Positions 1 through 12,760 are shown, counted from the stretch's first letter. The stretch: DNA of 64,000 nucleotides from Prochilodus magdalenae (GCA_024036415.1 JAMWET010007208.1:298501-362500); one strand, 5' to 3'. Notes: generated from the letters alone by a model not told the origin. Program-made: numbers and translations.

Positions 1-20
1 CAACCCCTGTATGTGTGTGT

Positions 21-53
<33 letters not shown>

Positions 54-75
54 CACACACACATACATACACTAC
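1..75. repeat. (CA)n microsatellite
   Basis: About 17 interrupted CA dinucleotides at 22-62, with TG and TACA flanks. Simple repeat. Confidence 0.95.
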
Positions 76-1080
76 AGATATACAGTGTGGATGGAAGATA
101 ACAGTAGGTCAGTCTATATGTGCAGAGTGATGATTGTCCATGGAGATCATCCTTTAGATGATTTCGATGAGATGTGCAGAAATAGTATCAAACCCAGTGC
201 AATCCCACACCTTCTGGGTGCAACTATTCTTTTGATGATGAGTGTATGATCTGTTTTGAATATATTTGGGTCTCTATGGACTCCCACTCTTTACTTTGGG
301 AGGCTCAGTTGTTACAGAGTGTTGCACTGTATCTTGGCTGGCTCCTACTGTGAATGACTTGTATGCTGCATATAAATATGCAAAATAATATACAGTGGTG
401 CTTGAAAGTTTGTGAACCCTTCAGAAGTTTCTATATATCTGCAAAAGTTTGACCTAAAACTTTACAAGCAATTCACACGAGATTTACAGAAGACGTCCTA
501 AAGGTATACCAGAGGAACTAACTATAACAGATGAGACAAAATATTAAAACGTATCCGGTATTACATACCACAAATCGTAAAGCCCCACTTTATTCACTTT
601 GTGAATTCTGTACTGGCAAAAGTTGGTTTAGTGACACACAGAGAAAAAGAGAGAAAGAGAGAGATGTGTTTTTATCACCAATGGATACCACTGTTTACTC
701 AGCACGCTGTAAAACTCAATGTTTAGGAACAGGAATGATTTAAGCACCGTAAAACTATAAAATCCAGAAATATAAATGATTCTGAGACGAAAGGTCACAT
801 ACGGCAACTGTGCAGATGATGGAATTAACGAGCCGAAGATCAGAACAACCTCAGGGTGAAACAGGAACTGTCAAACCGGCTCCTCAGTTCGATCATGTAA
901 TCAACTGTTATGATAGTCTGAATGAATGCACTAATGAGAGAGAGAGAAAGAGAGAAGAGGGAGAACCCTGCGAGAGGCACATGAGGTTAGACGTTTGTGT
1001 TGCTCTTGGACTTGAGGATGGAATTCACTTATTTGTGGAAATGTGAAGAATTCCAGCAATGAGCTCCTAAAACTGAACAG
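76..1080. other. Gene-free stretch with one transposon-end fragment
   Basis: No coding signal was found. About 392-500 begins TACAGTGGTGCTTGAAAGTT, the kind of terminal sequence found on dispersed fish DNA elements; the other end was not located. Short GA tracts lie at 640-665 and 936-960. Confidence 0.4.
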
Positions 1081-1965
1081 GACAGTGAAAATAAACGCAG
1101 CCTCAGCAGCAGAGTAAACTGAGGAACATGGCTGAGCAGGGCTCGGAGCAACCAGGCCTGGAAACACAGCTACTGACTCAGACCTTCAGCTGGTGTTTCT
1201 GCTGAACACGGACTTCATTCCCCCCATGCCTCTTCTCTTTTCTTCTCTTCTCTTCTCTTCTCCTCATTTTTCTTCTTCTCTTCTCCTCTTTTCCTCTCTT
1301 TTCTTTTCTTTTCTTCTCTTCTCTTTTCTTCTCCTCTCCTCTTATCTTCTCGTATTTTCTTTTCTTTTCTTTTCTTTTCTTCTCTTCTCCTCTTTTCTTC
1401 TCCTTTCCTCTTCTCTTCTCTTCTCTCCTTTTCTTTTCTTTTCTTTTCTTTTCTTTTCTTTTCTTCTCTTCTCTTCTCTTTGTTGCAGAGTAAAATGTGG
1501 AATATATTCAGGACTCAGACCTCAGAGTTTTTGCTGAACACCCCAAAATTTCTGCCTTCTCTTCTACTAATCTCTCCTCTCCTTTCCTCTTCTCTTCTCT
1601 TCTCTTCTCTTCTCTTCTCTTCTCTTCTCTCCTTTCCTCTCCTTTCCTCTCCTTTCCTCTCCTCTCCTCTCCTTTTCTTCTCTTCTCTTTGTTGCAGAGT
1701 AAAATGTGGAATATGACTATTCAGGACTCAGACCTCAGAGTTTTTGCTGAACACCCCAAAATTTCTGTCTTCTCTTCTACTAATCTCTCCTCTCCTTTCC
1801 TCTCCTTTCCTCTTCTCTCCTCTCCTCTCTTCAGCAGCAGAGTTAACTGTGGAACATGGCTGAGCAGGCCTACTGACTCAGACTTTCATCTAGTGTTTTT
1901 GCTGAACACAGACTTCACCCCACCATGCCTCTTCCTGTTCTCTTCTCTCGTCTCCTTTCCTCTTC
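1081..1965. repeat. Compound tandem repeat: about 100-bp unit alternating with polypyrimidine tracts
   Basis: Four copies of a short unique module are separated by long TCTTCTC/TTTTC tracts. The module contains GCAGAGT.AA.TG.GGAA, ACTCAGAC.T and GCTGAACAC. Copies begin near 1100, 1484, 1694 and 1830. The second and third are nearly identical (GAGTAAAATGTGGAATAT); the first and fourth share CATGGCTGAGCAGG. The open frames across it are by-products of the CT tracts. Confidence 0.8.
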
Positions 1966-2870
1966 TCTTCTTGTGTGCTCTTTTATCTTTCTTTACCTCT
2001 TCTTTTCTATACAAACTTTTTTAAACAAAGTTTTTCTTTTTCTATATTTTTCGTCTTCTGTTTTTCCATTTTCCTCTGTTGTCTGTTAGTCTGTTTTTTT
2101 TCTTCTCTCCATTTCCTCTTATCTTTTCCTTTACTGCTAGTCTTCTGATTTATTATTTTTCTTTATTCCCTCTTCTTCTAATGTTCTCACTTATTTAACC
2201 TTTCTCAAATTCACATCCCTCTTTACTCCTTCTTTTCTGAGTTTCTCCTCTCCTCTCCTCTCCTCTCCTCTCCTCTCCTCTCCTCTCCTCTCCTCTTCTC
2301 AGTGAGGCAGACTGTGTTGATCTTTGGACTGCAGTTAAGCTTCTCTAAACCCTTTAGTCACGTTCTGAACACTTGCCTTTGACACGACCTCACATCTAAG
2401 GTAACGGCGAGAGTCATTTAAGGAAACTATGGTGCTAATCTTCATGCGTCCTGAGCAGGGGGCTATTCAAAGCCCAGCTGATATTGAGGAATCCTTGTGT
2501 GACCCACCACATGCCTTTTAGCACATAGAGACCAGACCAAATACAACTACAAACACTGACATGCATCACACTTTGACAGATAAACACCCCGCGGTGCATG
2601 CTCCCTCAGGTTCTCTTCCGTGGTGCACAAACTTGTTTGTTTTTATACAACGTCAGGACGTGAGGTCATTAATAAGACTTTACAACTTCAGCCAAGAAGA
2701 AACCTTGCCATGCCACATAGTCCAGTCATGATTCTCAGAAGTCCTTTTCAGGAAACCTATTTGGTTGACTCTAGTATTAAAGGTTAGCCCATTAAATTGG
2801 GAGGAGAGGTGTATTTTGTCTGCAGTTGGAGAAATGAGCAACAGTTGACTCTCTCCATCAAAGAAAGTGT
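1966..2870. other. Pyrimidine-rich, then unremarkable sequence
   Basis: 1966-2240 is T/C-rich without a clear period. 2245-2296 is a perfect (TCTCC)n tract of about ten units. 2300-2870 shows no gene, RNA gene or element that I can name. Confidence 0.6.
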
Positions 2871-3185
2871 GGAATTGCAGTGCTATGGGGAAGGAAGATA
2901 AACGTTGCCAGGAAGAATAAATTCTAAGTTTATGCTGATATGGACAATATTTATTGAACTACATATACAGAAGTAGTCCCTCAGTATGGTTCATGCACCA
3001 CGCCAGACATCTTGGCATGGAGCTGGAGAGGTTCCTAAAGGTTTCCTGCAATAATCCATCCTGTGCAGCTTGAATATCTTCGTACAGTTCCTTCAGATTT
3101 TGCAGTGGGGTTGGAGTGATGCCAGGCCTTCTGGATGTCCTCAATCGTGGTTGTTGGGTCAGTCAGGTACAGCAATAAGGTCTGT
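2868..3185 (-). mobile_element. Dispersed Tc1-like fragment family A, copy 1 (internally deleted)
   Basis: It starts with GGAATTGCAGTGCTATGGGG and ends with GGGTCAGTCAGGTACAGCAA, the same two ends as the copies at 12170-12760, 27735-28066 and 59240-59720. The middle part present in the 12 kb copy is missing, so it is a deletion derivative. Other copies carry, on the minus strand, text resembling the FSDESRF motif of Tc1 transposases. Confidence 0.55.
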
Positions 3186-3203
3186 ACTTATTGACATCAC
3201 TTA

Positions 3204-3803
3204 TTAACAACTTGGGTTATCCTTGTCCTCTCTGGTCCGGATGACATGGCGTCCCAGTGTTCCATAAAGAACTTCAAATCGTGACTCATCTGACCACAGA
3301 ACAGTCTTCCATTTTGCCACACTCCATTTTAAAAGACCCCTGGCCCAGTGCAAATGTCTGAGCTTGTGGAGCTTGCTTAGAAATGGCTTCCTTTTTGCAC
3401 TGTAGAGTTTCAGCTGGCAACAGCGGATGGCACGGTGGATTGTGTTCACTGACAATGCTTTCTGGAAGTATTCCTGAGCCTATTCTGTTATTTCCTTGAC
3501 AGTGGCATTCCTGTTTGAGGTGCAGTGACGTTTAAGGGCCCGGAGATCACGAGCATCCAGTAGAGTTTTACGGCCTTGACCCTTACGCACAGCGATTGTT
3601 CCAGATTCTCTGAATCTTTTGATGATGTTATGCACGGTTGATGATGATAACTTAAAAGTCTTTGCTATTTTACGCTGGGTAACACCATTCTGGTATTGCT
3701 GCACTATCTTTCTGTGCAACATGGGTGGAATTGGTGATCCTCTTACCATCTTGGCTTCAGAGAGACATTGACACTCTGAGAAGCTCTTTTTATACCCAAT
3801 CAT
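3204..3803 (-). pseudogene. Tc1-like transposase, broken N-terminal two-thirds
   Basis: Two minus-strand blocks read as a Tc1/mariner DD34E transposase. 3803-3480 carries the paired helix-turn-helix region (IVQQYQNGVTQRKIAKTFKL, then STVHNIIKRFRESGT). 3455-3204 carries the start of the catalytic domain with the first Asp in VLWSDESRFEV. They are separated by a stop and frame change, and the C-terminal DE part is missing. Upstream, at about 4060-4105, is a terminal motif TCCCAACTTTTTTGGAATCC of the same fish element class, so 3190-4105 is probably one truncated transposon. Confidence 0.85.
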
Positions 3804-4105
3804 GTTGTCAGTTGACCTAATTAGTGTTAATTGGTCTTCCAGCTGTTCGTTATATGCTCAATTTCCTTTTTCCATCCACTTATTGCTACTTGTCCCAACT
3901 TTTTTGGGATTTGTTGACGCCATGAAATTTTTAAACAACATATTTTTCAGTTAAAATGACACATTCTCTCAGTTTAAACTTTTGATCTGTGATTTGTGTT
4001 CTATTCTGAATAAAATATTAGATGTTGGCACCTCCACATCATTGCATTCATTTTTCATTCACAATTTGTTTAGTGTCCCAACTTTTTTGGAATCCGGTTT
4101 GTAAA
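3804..4105 (-). mobile_element. Terminal region of the same Tc1-like element
   Basis: Non-coding flank between the transposase start and the terminal motif near 4080. The motif TCCCAACTTTTTTGG appears twice (about 3894 and about 4077), which suggests a long or repeated terminal inverted repeat. The opposite end is not found. Confidence 0.5.
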
Positions 4106-4509
4106 AATTAAATAAATAAACCTACTCTTTAAATGCAGTGAACTGTCCTCTTTAGCTATGATACACTGAATACAACAATACTTATTTAATGACTAATTTA
4201 GTATTTTTGGTTTATAAAACGTATTGTTTGTGACCACATGGCGATGTAACATCCTTCAGCACAAGGCAACCATTATTTAACCTACCTATTAATTATTACC
4301 AACCTACTTAGAACGGAAAATATAAACTTGGTAATTCAAACTGCCCACTTTTCTTAGAATGGCCCACACCTAGGGATGCTAGATTTTGATGTAAGTGCAG
4401 GCACCAGGTCCACATTTACGTAATGAGCTTTAGATCCTCCCGATCCTATTATCACATAGTTAGAAGCATACAGTTGTCTATAATTTACTGCTAATGCTGT
4501 AGCATTAAT

Positions 4510-4785
4510 TGGAACTAAACGGTCCAATCCCTGAAAAATTACCCCAGACCATTATCCTACCTCCACCAAAGCAAGTTGCCACCAGGCATTCAGTTAGGTA
4601 GTGTCTTCCTGCCATCTGCAAAACCCAGATTCATCCATCAGTTTCAATTATTACTCCAGATAACACGGTTCCACAGTCCAGTAGTACATACTGTGCAGTA
4701 TACTTTACACCAGTCATAACTGACATTTGGCATTGTACATAATGATGCATCGTATAAGCCATTTACATAAATCATTAAGAGTTAT
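4510..4785 (-). pseudogene. Degenerate Tc1-like transposase fragment
   Basis: The text (CCTGAAAAATTACCCCAGACC, CCTCCACCAAAGCAAG, a degenerate match to the gtgaagaatcacgcttc-type region, then CACCAGTCATAACTGACATTTG) parallels the antisense transposase text of the element at 60015-60982 (CTCCTGAAAAACAAACCC onward). It is heavily decayed with no usable frame. Confidence 0.5.
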
Positions 4786-6550
4786 TCTATTCTTTGCCCT
4801 TCTTCTTGCCAAAAGAAGAATTCTTCTCGGGTGGAAGTCTCCTACTCCACCTTCACATGCCCTATGGTTGACAGATGTCATGTTTTATCTAGATTTTGGA
4901 GAATCTAAATTTAAAGGGATACTGCAGACATGTTTGACCGGGTTTGGCAGCCGTTTGTCATTTATTTTAGACATTTATCCCATTTAAACAGTGAATAGAT
5001 TGGATTACAGGGCAGATTTCCCTTTTCATATGTATTAATGTTTTCATTTTATTTTTTTATTATTATTATTTTATTTTTCTAGTTGTTTATTTTTATTATT
5101 ATTATTATTATTAGTAGTAGTAGTAGTAGTAGTATTAATATTAGCATATTAGACTCTTTATTATTTTATTACTTCCTTAGTTATTATTTACTGGGGAGAC
5201 CAGGTTGGTGGTTCTTCGGCATTGAGGGAGGGTGGTTGAGGGTTGTTTACTGGGGTAGGGGATTGGATGATTGTTGTAATTTGGTAAAATGTTCAATAAT
5301 AAAAAAAAAAAGTTAGTTATATAACTTATAGTTAAGATTTATTCTATTCCTAATTCTTATTCTATTCTTAATTTACACCTGGCTAGAGACACAAAACATC
5401 TTCAAACAGTATGCCGAAGTGGATTTTTAATAAACATAGTAGCATGTTCTGTGATTATGATGCTGTGATTCTGTGATAAATCTGGCAAACAATGACTGCA
5501 TCTCACCTCTTTGAATTTCTGACTGTTAGTCAGCCATTACTTCTTATTTATTTGATCTGTATTCATATTATGTAACTACAGAACCCAACAAAACTGTATT
5601 GTGATGTATTAAGGCTGATGTACATCAATGTTAAAAGGTGCTATGCATGTTCTTTGCAGTCAGCAGAGGTGCGTTAGGGGTTGCCTTAAAATGCCCATGA
5701 GCACGAGCCTAGAAATGCTACTAACACATGTTGGAAGCATGTGCAGATATGTATAACTACAAAGAAGATCCAAAAGAGGAGTCTGGCTATAAGGGACGCT
5801 GGGTGATAACATCCTGAAGATGCCCAAGTGAGATTTTGTAGTGCCGCGCAGCCCTTTGAAGTGGAACCAGATCGTGTCCCTCCTAAAGTTACACTCTGCA
5901 TCACTTTGATCTTACATGCCAACTGCCATCACTCAGAGGTAATAATGTGTGCATCTGAGAGAGTGTGTGTGTATGTGTGAAGTCCAGGTTTTTGTTGCAC
6001 ACACCAGTGAACAGTGAATGCTCTGCTTAGGAACGCATCACATTCCGTAATTTATATATCTTAAACAACACACACATACACCAATGTCAATAAGAGGTGT
6101 GAATAATTTGCTACACCAAAAACAACTATGACTTGTAGCCATGTGGTGATTAAATAGTGCAGTGGTCAACACCACAGCTTTACTAGCTGGTGACTGGACT
6201 TCAAACCCTGCAATACAGTTAATAAGAAACCCCAATGAAACTAAACTATGTAGGTTGTGGACTCTATGCAGTATACAGTGTCCTCCTGGGCATACAATAT
6301 GCAAGACATACACATGTCTATGTTGTGTGTCAAGTAAATGACCAACATGTTTGCCCCAAATTCCCTTCTTTCAATGTAATCTGGACAGTCCTAATCTTTA
6401 GTAGTGCTTACAGAGAAGCGTCCTCACCAAGTCTGATGAGCTTTGTCCCACCCACACAGCTTTAAATAACCCATTTCCCACAACCTTGCTCAGTTTAAAG
6501 GAAAGAAATATGTACTCAGCAAAGACAAACAACCAAGTGGAAGCTAACCA
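4786..6550. other. No gene recognised; small simple repeats
   Basis: (ATT)n then (AGT)n trinucleotide runs lie at 5092-5136. The rest is AT-rich intergenic sequence with no coding or element signature that I can support. Confidence 0.5.
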
Positions 6551-6714
6551 GAGGTGGAGAAAGTACACCATTCGTTGAGTAACAGTGAGTGACTCAGGGG
6601 TTTGATGTTACTCCAGTAGAAGTGAAATTTGTTTAGTCAATAATTTGCTCAAGATAAAATCCTGAAGTACTCGGTCTAAAAGTAGTAAAACTGTATTATA
6701 TCTGGTTGCTATAT

Positions 6715-7048
6715 CTTCACTCTCTCACTCTCTGCTCTTTAAACTGCTTAATCCTTCTGGGTCACAGGAGGTACTAGGCCTTATCCCAGCATTCAAAGGG
6801 CAGAAGGCAGGATACACCCTGGATAGGCCTCCAATCCACCACAGGGCAGGCAGATAGTCATGCACATTCACACACCTAGGGGGAAATTAAGCATCTCCAA
6901 TTCGCCCAACCACATGTCTTTGGACTGTAGTAGAATCCCTATGTAGACACTGGGAGAACATGCAAACGACACAGAAAGGACCCTGGGTGCCCAGGCCGGG
7001 ATGGAACCCAGGTGCTTCTTCAGTGTTAACCACTATGCCACCCTTGAT
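6715..7048. repeat. Dispersed fish repeat of the 'lot of cacgggagaacatgcaaac' type
   Basis: The order CTTCTGGGTCACAGGAGG, GCAGGATACACCCTGGA, GGGAGAACATGCAAACG and CCGGGATGGAACCCAGG, ending CCACTATGCCACC, is that of a very common interspersed repeat of fish genomes. A related fragment is at 28735-28860. Class not assigned. Confidence 0.6.
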
Positions 7049-7149
7049 ACATCTTAATATTTCTCATTTGAAGATTGTTGTAAGCTTATTATAAGATCAT
7101 GTAACTTATATCTAGTCTTGTTTTTGTTTGGTATGGGTTTTTGTTGGAA

Positions 7150-7315
7150 TCAGCTACAACAGAGGTGTCCGATCTTATCCACAAAGAGCCAAGATGGCTG
7201 CAGGTTTTCATTCCACCAAAGCAGGAGACCACATGATCAGTTGTTTTAAGGCTGAGCAGTTGATCAGTCATGTAGCATCAGGTGAGCACCTGCTTGGTTG
7301 GAGCCAGATAAGATT
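7150..7315. mobile_element. Foldback (palindromic) MITE
   Basis: The left arm contains GCAGGTTTTCATTCCACC followed by AAAGCAGGAG. The right arm contains CACCTGCTTGGTTGGAGCC, its approximate reverse complement. The outer motif GGTGTCCGATCTTATCC is typical of fish foldback elements. The right terminus appears truncated. Confidence 0.5.
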
Positions 7316-7839
7316 AAACACCCTGACTCTCCAAGAAATAATGTTACAATAGTCTTACAGTGAGAAATACAGTGAAATGTAATAACTAGGCATGAGATCA
7401 TTTTACCTGCCACTGTGCAGTGCAGCAGTGGATTCACACCAGGACCCCGTGTTGTGTTCCAACTGGTTACCAAGCGAGCGTTGTCCCATAGGTGTTCACA
7501 TGCTTTGCTAACAGCAGCTGTTGTTTGCCCCTGTCATCAGATTCGTCACTCATTCACAAACATGTTACTTGCAGTTTTCAGGTCACATGTCAGATCTTCT
7601 GCAGCAAACATGAGTGTATAAGGGAGCTGTGACCTCTATATCAAGGCCACCCACAAAATAAGTAAGGCTAATAGAGCATGTGAATGCATTCAAGAATCAG
7701 TCTGAATACTCCATTCATGGCTGCATCTCAGCTGTGTACTTCACACTAACACTACACAGTATATCCTGTGTACTAATATATAGTATTTGTACATAACTAG
7801 AAAAGTGCATTTCCTGAAGGAAACATGGGATGGTTGTGC

Positions 7840-8225
7840 AGCTTGCTCAGTGAGGAACGAGGGATGAGTAAACGAGTGCAGGTCGGTATGACTGTGGATT
7901 AGAGTTTGGGGGCCTGCCCTTAGTGAGTATGTGAGGTTTGGTGGCTCTCGGGCGAACGGAAACGCTACTGCTTGGTTTGGGTCGAAAATGACTGGGACTC
8001 TATGGTAGGAACGCGGGATAAATAAACGACAAATAGACGAGTGCGGGTTAGTATGGCTGTGGGTTATTGCTTGGAGACCTGCCCTTAGTGTGTATGTGAA
8101 GTTTCGTGCCTCTCGGGCGAACGAAACAGCCGGCTTTAGATGGGTCCAAAAATGACTGGGACTCTATGGGAGGAACGAGGGATGAGAAAAAAAAGAAGAA
8201 ACGAACGAGTGCAGGTCAATCCAAC
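7840..8225. repeat. Tandem repeat of about 165 bp, two full units and a partial third
   Basis: AACG.GGGAT.A, GAGTGC.GGT, CCTGCCCTTAGTG, CTCTCGGGCGAACG and ATGACTGGGACTCTATGG recur in order at about 7855-8009 and 8010-8180, with a third start near 8176. The units differ by scattered substitutions and are not coding. Confidence 0.8.
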
Positions 8226-9190
8226 ACTGAATTCCTGCTCGGTGTTTCGCCCTGAGCCAGTGTATCCAATTTGGTGTCTCTAGGTCGAGCGGAAGTGGGT
8301 TAGATAGGCACGCGTTTTTCGACCCCATTCATTCTCTATGAGAAAAAATTCCGGAAAAATTCCTTCCTGCTCAGAATTCTTGCATACGATGCAAAAGCTG
8401 TATACAAGCACACATCAGCGTATCATACCGGACTAACTGGAGTTGGAACGGAGTCGATATCTCGAAAACTGCGGGGCGAGTTAATCGGCGAAGAAACAGC
8501 AGAAAAATTGCTTTGCAATGCGCAACCATAATAACACAAAATATCATACTGCATTGTTTATACTAACAGGAAGTGATGTAGCTTACGCAATACCAAGCTG
8601 GATGCTGAAGGCTGCTTTTGTGGAGGTCTTTTAACAAATCACAAACAAATAAACACATTATTTACTAGAATATATTTACTGTTGGGACAGATTTCAGTGA
8701 ACTCACATTTATACAACGCTTCTGGACCCGCCACCACCTCAGCTGCCGTCACATCACTCTCTGCCATTTTTACATTTTCCAGACGTGAGAAACTCCTCAC
8801 TTTCTGTTTAGCATTACACAGTAGTGTCCATCATTACCGTACTGAGAAACTGACCGGTGTTGAGTGTGCACTGTGGATTTTTGAGCATACTCAACTCTGA
8901 CATCTGACGATCTCCTTATCAAGTCATTTGACCAACCATAGTATAAAACTGGAGGAACCCGTCTTCTTTATCTGCGGTAGTAGTCGCTGTCATTACAACT
9001 GCCAACTGATCAGAAAATGCTGACCTTTGAGCTGATTGACCGTGTAGGAGGTACACAATATGGCGAATCACATTTTAGAAATTTCAATGCTATGACTTTA
9101 ATGCTATGCTAAATAATGCATACAGAGAACTTCTGTAGAAATGACATTATTATAATATTTTTTTATTAAATGTTGTAGAATAATAGTCAA
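8226..9190. other. No gene; probable dispersed repeat at 8260-8490
   Basis: 8260-8490 (TCCGGAAAAATTCCTTCC, GGAGTCGATATCTCGAAAAC) has a CpG-bearing, phrase-like composition suggestive of a dispersed element, but I see no termini. The rest shows nothing identifiable. Confidence 0.3.
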
Positions 9191-10780
9191 AATGATACAG
9201 TACATATATATATATATATATATAAAATCCCTCAAGTAAATCTATACCGGTTCTGTCCACCCCTAACACTAACCTAACCATAACCCAGCTAGCAGGGAAC
9301 ATTGCCAGGACTATCATTTGGCTAACATACAAGTTTGAATGAATTTTTAAAGAGAATATTTTAGTGTAATGTTCAATTAATGTTTTATACTTTTAGAGGA
9401 TGTTCTCATAAGATGTGTGAAATGCTCACTAAGACTAACATTGTAACTGCAACAGTCAAAGGATGTTTTGAGGATGCTGTCTACAGATAATGTTACATGA
9501 TGACAAAACAACATTTTCATCGCAACGTTCATAAAATATTTCATGGATGTTATTGAAGCCTGAGATGACAATGTTCATAGAGAATGTCCTCCTGCCTTTG
9601 GAAAGAACATTCTGGAAACCAAACACAAACATACAACCGAATACATTAATGAAACATTGCATTGCACATGCTTAGAACGTTTTTAGAACATATAATTTCT
9701 AGCTGGGAGCCAGCTGGGGTGTCATACAGACGGATGTCCATCAATCATTTATGTCCCAAATCCATGACACCACAAAAATCACATGGCGTTAAAAGGTTTT
9801 GGTGGGTCAACGGTGATGGGATATATGTATGGCCCCTTATCCTGACACCAGAAAAGGTTTATACCCACTGAGGGTTTCACTGGAAGCCTTTTACTTTATC
9901 GTGTGAGAGCTTCGGGTGAAGGCCTGAACTGACCATATCATCCCCTTCGCTCTCTCTCTCTCCCACACACACACACGTCTGGAAAAAGCATGTTCGGAGA
10001 CGTTGTGGTGGGAGTTTAGCTGTCGTCACGTCAGCCGCAGATGTCTCCCTGGTTGTGTATTCTCCTCACCGCTCTGAGCCTCTAAGACTGAGGCTTAGAT
10101 TTCCATTAGAGCTGCTGCTCTAAGTGCTGACTCTGGTGTGAACCCCAGCACTCCTGCTGTCCTTCATACGTACACAAACAAACATGTCTCACAGGACTTA
10201 ACACACTGCAGCGCCATTTACCACCATTAACGTTTCCTTAGGACTCACATGCATGTAATACATAAGGGATCAGAACTGCCACATGTCACTTCCACGCGTC
10301 AGAATGACCATGTAGCTTTATGGGTGAAAACAAACCCATTAAAAACACCGGCATCAAACAGGAAATGCTAGTGCTAGCATGCCTAAAGCAGCTGGATTGC
10401 TTTTTTTTCATGGCTAACAATACCATATCAACAGTTTAAGATTTTCTATACTTCCCCATACAGTGAGGGAGTTAGGGATCTGTGCTTCAGGCATCCACAC
10501 AGAGGATAAATATAGTAATCTGTGAGAACCGGTCAGCCAGTACATGCACATCAGTGGCACACACTTCATCACAGGGCAGTTAATGATGTTAGAGTCGACA
10601 GTTAGAGTGTTAAAAGTCAAAGTAGTGAATGTTGATGCTTTGAAAGGGCAGAGCATTAGCCTGATAAACCGTTAAGCATGTTAATGTTGGCGATGTAATT
10701 GATTTACAGTCACACTGGACCCACACCAAAACAGCTAAATAAAGACGAGGGTGAGGTCAGCTTCTTATTCGCTAGCTGCT
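9191..10780. other. No gene recognised; TA microsatellite and degenerate repeat
   Basis: (TA)n at 9203-9222. 9360-9690 has scattered GTTCATA, GAACATTCT and GAACGTT motifs resembling a degenerate fish repeat. (CT)n and (CA)n runs lie at 9950-9976. No exon is supported. Confidence 0.4.
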
Positions 10781-12169
10781 TCTTAGAATGTTCCTGGTCC
10801 ACCTTATATGGTGCAGCAGTTACATTCATGCACCTCAGGCAAATAGGAAGCCAACCATAGCCTCATTAAATAAAGTGTCTTAATGGCTTAAAGTGACAGA
10901 TGGCTGAAACATGATTCAAGGTGGTCGTATATGTTAAGATATGTCACCTCCAGTCACTGAGTAGGTTTGTTTGTCCATGTTGATGAGGACACTCATTAAT
11001 CCCTATATCTGTCATTAATTCTATATAACGTGGACAATTGTTTGCCTGGCTGGTAGCAGGATTTGGTCTCCTGGTAGCTATAGATCAGTAGGACATCCTC
11101 AGAATATGAATTGACCACCAGTCAAATTAGAGCAGCAGTGGTGAATCATTATACAAGGGCAAAGTTCCCAGATTCACTGATCTCATTCATAAATACTAAC
11201 TGACTAATAATAAAAGTTTTGATAATAAAGAATGCTATTATTTTCTTTACTGAAAGTCACACAGAAGCTTCAACAGCTAAATATAATATAAAACATTAAT
11301 GTTTCAGAAGATTGGAGGTCAGTTCAGAAAACTAGGGGGATATTTTAATTTATTTCAAGAATAATTTGGCCATCCTTAAATGTGAAAATTTTGATATATT
11401 AACTAGATATAATTTTTTTCTTTCTTTCAAGATATTATCAATATTTGTAAAATGGTAGAAATTCTGAAAAAGAATTAGACTTAAATTGAACACCCTAAAT
11501 GTGTTTCTCCCCCCTATTACCTAGTATAAAGATATTTTAAATCAAAATCTGATGCTTTAGGGGTCAAGCAGCATCGTCATAGTCCCACACTGCTAGTATC
11601 TCTAGGGAGAGGTTTGGTCCTATTCTCACTTAATAGCTTACTACAGCAAGACAAAGCAATTTGACTGAAATGGAAAATGGCCAATCACATGCCTGCTATT
11701 TGGCATGAGGTACAGAAGGAGGCATACCAGAACATGGAGTCACAACATAAACAGGCACTCGGGAAACACAGGCATATATAATAGGCAGAAGCATCTGTGG
11801 CTGAGGCTGCTGTCCAGTTCGAGGCTATTGAACTTGGCTGAAACAGCAGAACTTTGATTTACCATGGACCAGCGCAAAAGGGAAGTGCACACAGATGGAA
11901 AAGCAGATAACCAATTAGATTGCAACCGGGCGGAGTCAGTCTTGCCAGGTTAACACACTATGGGTATCGGACTCTGTCTACATCCGTGGTGGAGACTAGT
12001 GTAGCCATAACCATGTAATGAGTTTCTGTGAGCGAGGTTCTAGAGGCGTTTTGAGAGTTCTGACTGTGCATTCAACATTGATGTTCATATGGGGGAAGAC
12101 TGACTGAGGATGAGGGGGATCTCAGAGAACTTGGGCTGGAGCTCTGAAAGCTCTCTGAGAACCTGGGCT
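10781..12169. other. No gene recognised; half of a short foldback MITE
   Basis: 10797-10845 (CCACCTTATATGGTGCAGCA then GTTACATTC) matches the left arm of the short palindromic element at 52881-52965. Nothing else is identifiable. Confidence 0.45.
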
Positions 12170-12760
12170 GGAGCTAGAAGATAAAGGTTACCAGGAACAA
12201 TAAATCATGATAAGTTTAGACTGGTATGGTCAATATTTATTGAGCTACACATACAGAAGTAGTGTCTCTCAGTATGGCATCTTTCTACCATGGTCGCTAA
12301 TGCAACATGCCAGACTTCTCGGCATGGAGTTGTAGAGATTCCTAATGGTGTCCTATGATTTTCCATCCCATGTAGCTTAAACCATTCTCACACAGTTCCT
12401 GCAGATTGTGCAAGCCTTGTGACGTGTGACACGTGTCAACAAAGCGTTGGCCGGCGCTGACCACAGTTCCTCCACAAACTGATTCGTGGTTGTCTGCACA
12501 AGACAAAAGCGGGACCCGTCACTGAAGATGACCTACCGCCATTCCAGTCGCTCCATGACAGTCTGGCACGACACCACTGCAGTGTTTGGCCATGTTGGCG
12601 TGGTGTTAAGGACAGTCATCGTAACAGTCTGTGTGCATGTAGTCCTGCTTCTGCCAATGGTGCTGGCACTAACAGGATGCCTCATGAGGAGCATCAATGC
12701 TCACTAAATGTCCGCAGTTGTGGCTGTTGGGTCAGTCAGGTACAACGATAAGGTGATAAG
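12170..12760 (-). mobile_element. Dispersed Tc1-like fragment family A, copy 2 (longest)
   Basis: It runs from AGATAAAGGTTACCAGGAAC to GGGTCAGTCAGGTACAACGA. On the minus strand, around 12535-12490, the text approximates a V-I-F-S-D-G-S-R-F segment, the first catalytic Asp region of Tc1 transposases; the rest is out of frame. This copy keeps about 200 bp of middle sequence missing from copy 1. Confidence 0.55.

Noticed and set aside
1193..2024. Ser/Leu/Phe-rich plus-strand ORFs in three frames
   Set aside because: All derive from TCTTCTC tracts of the compound repeat and have no independent coding signal.
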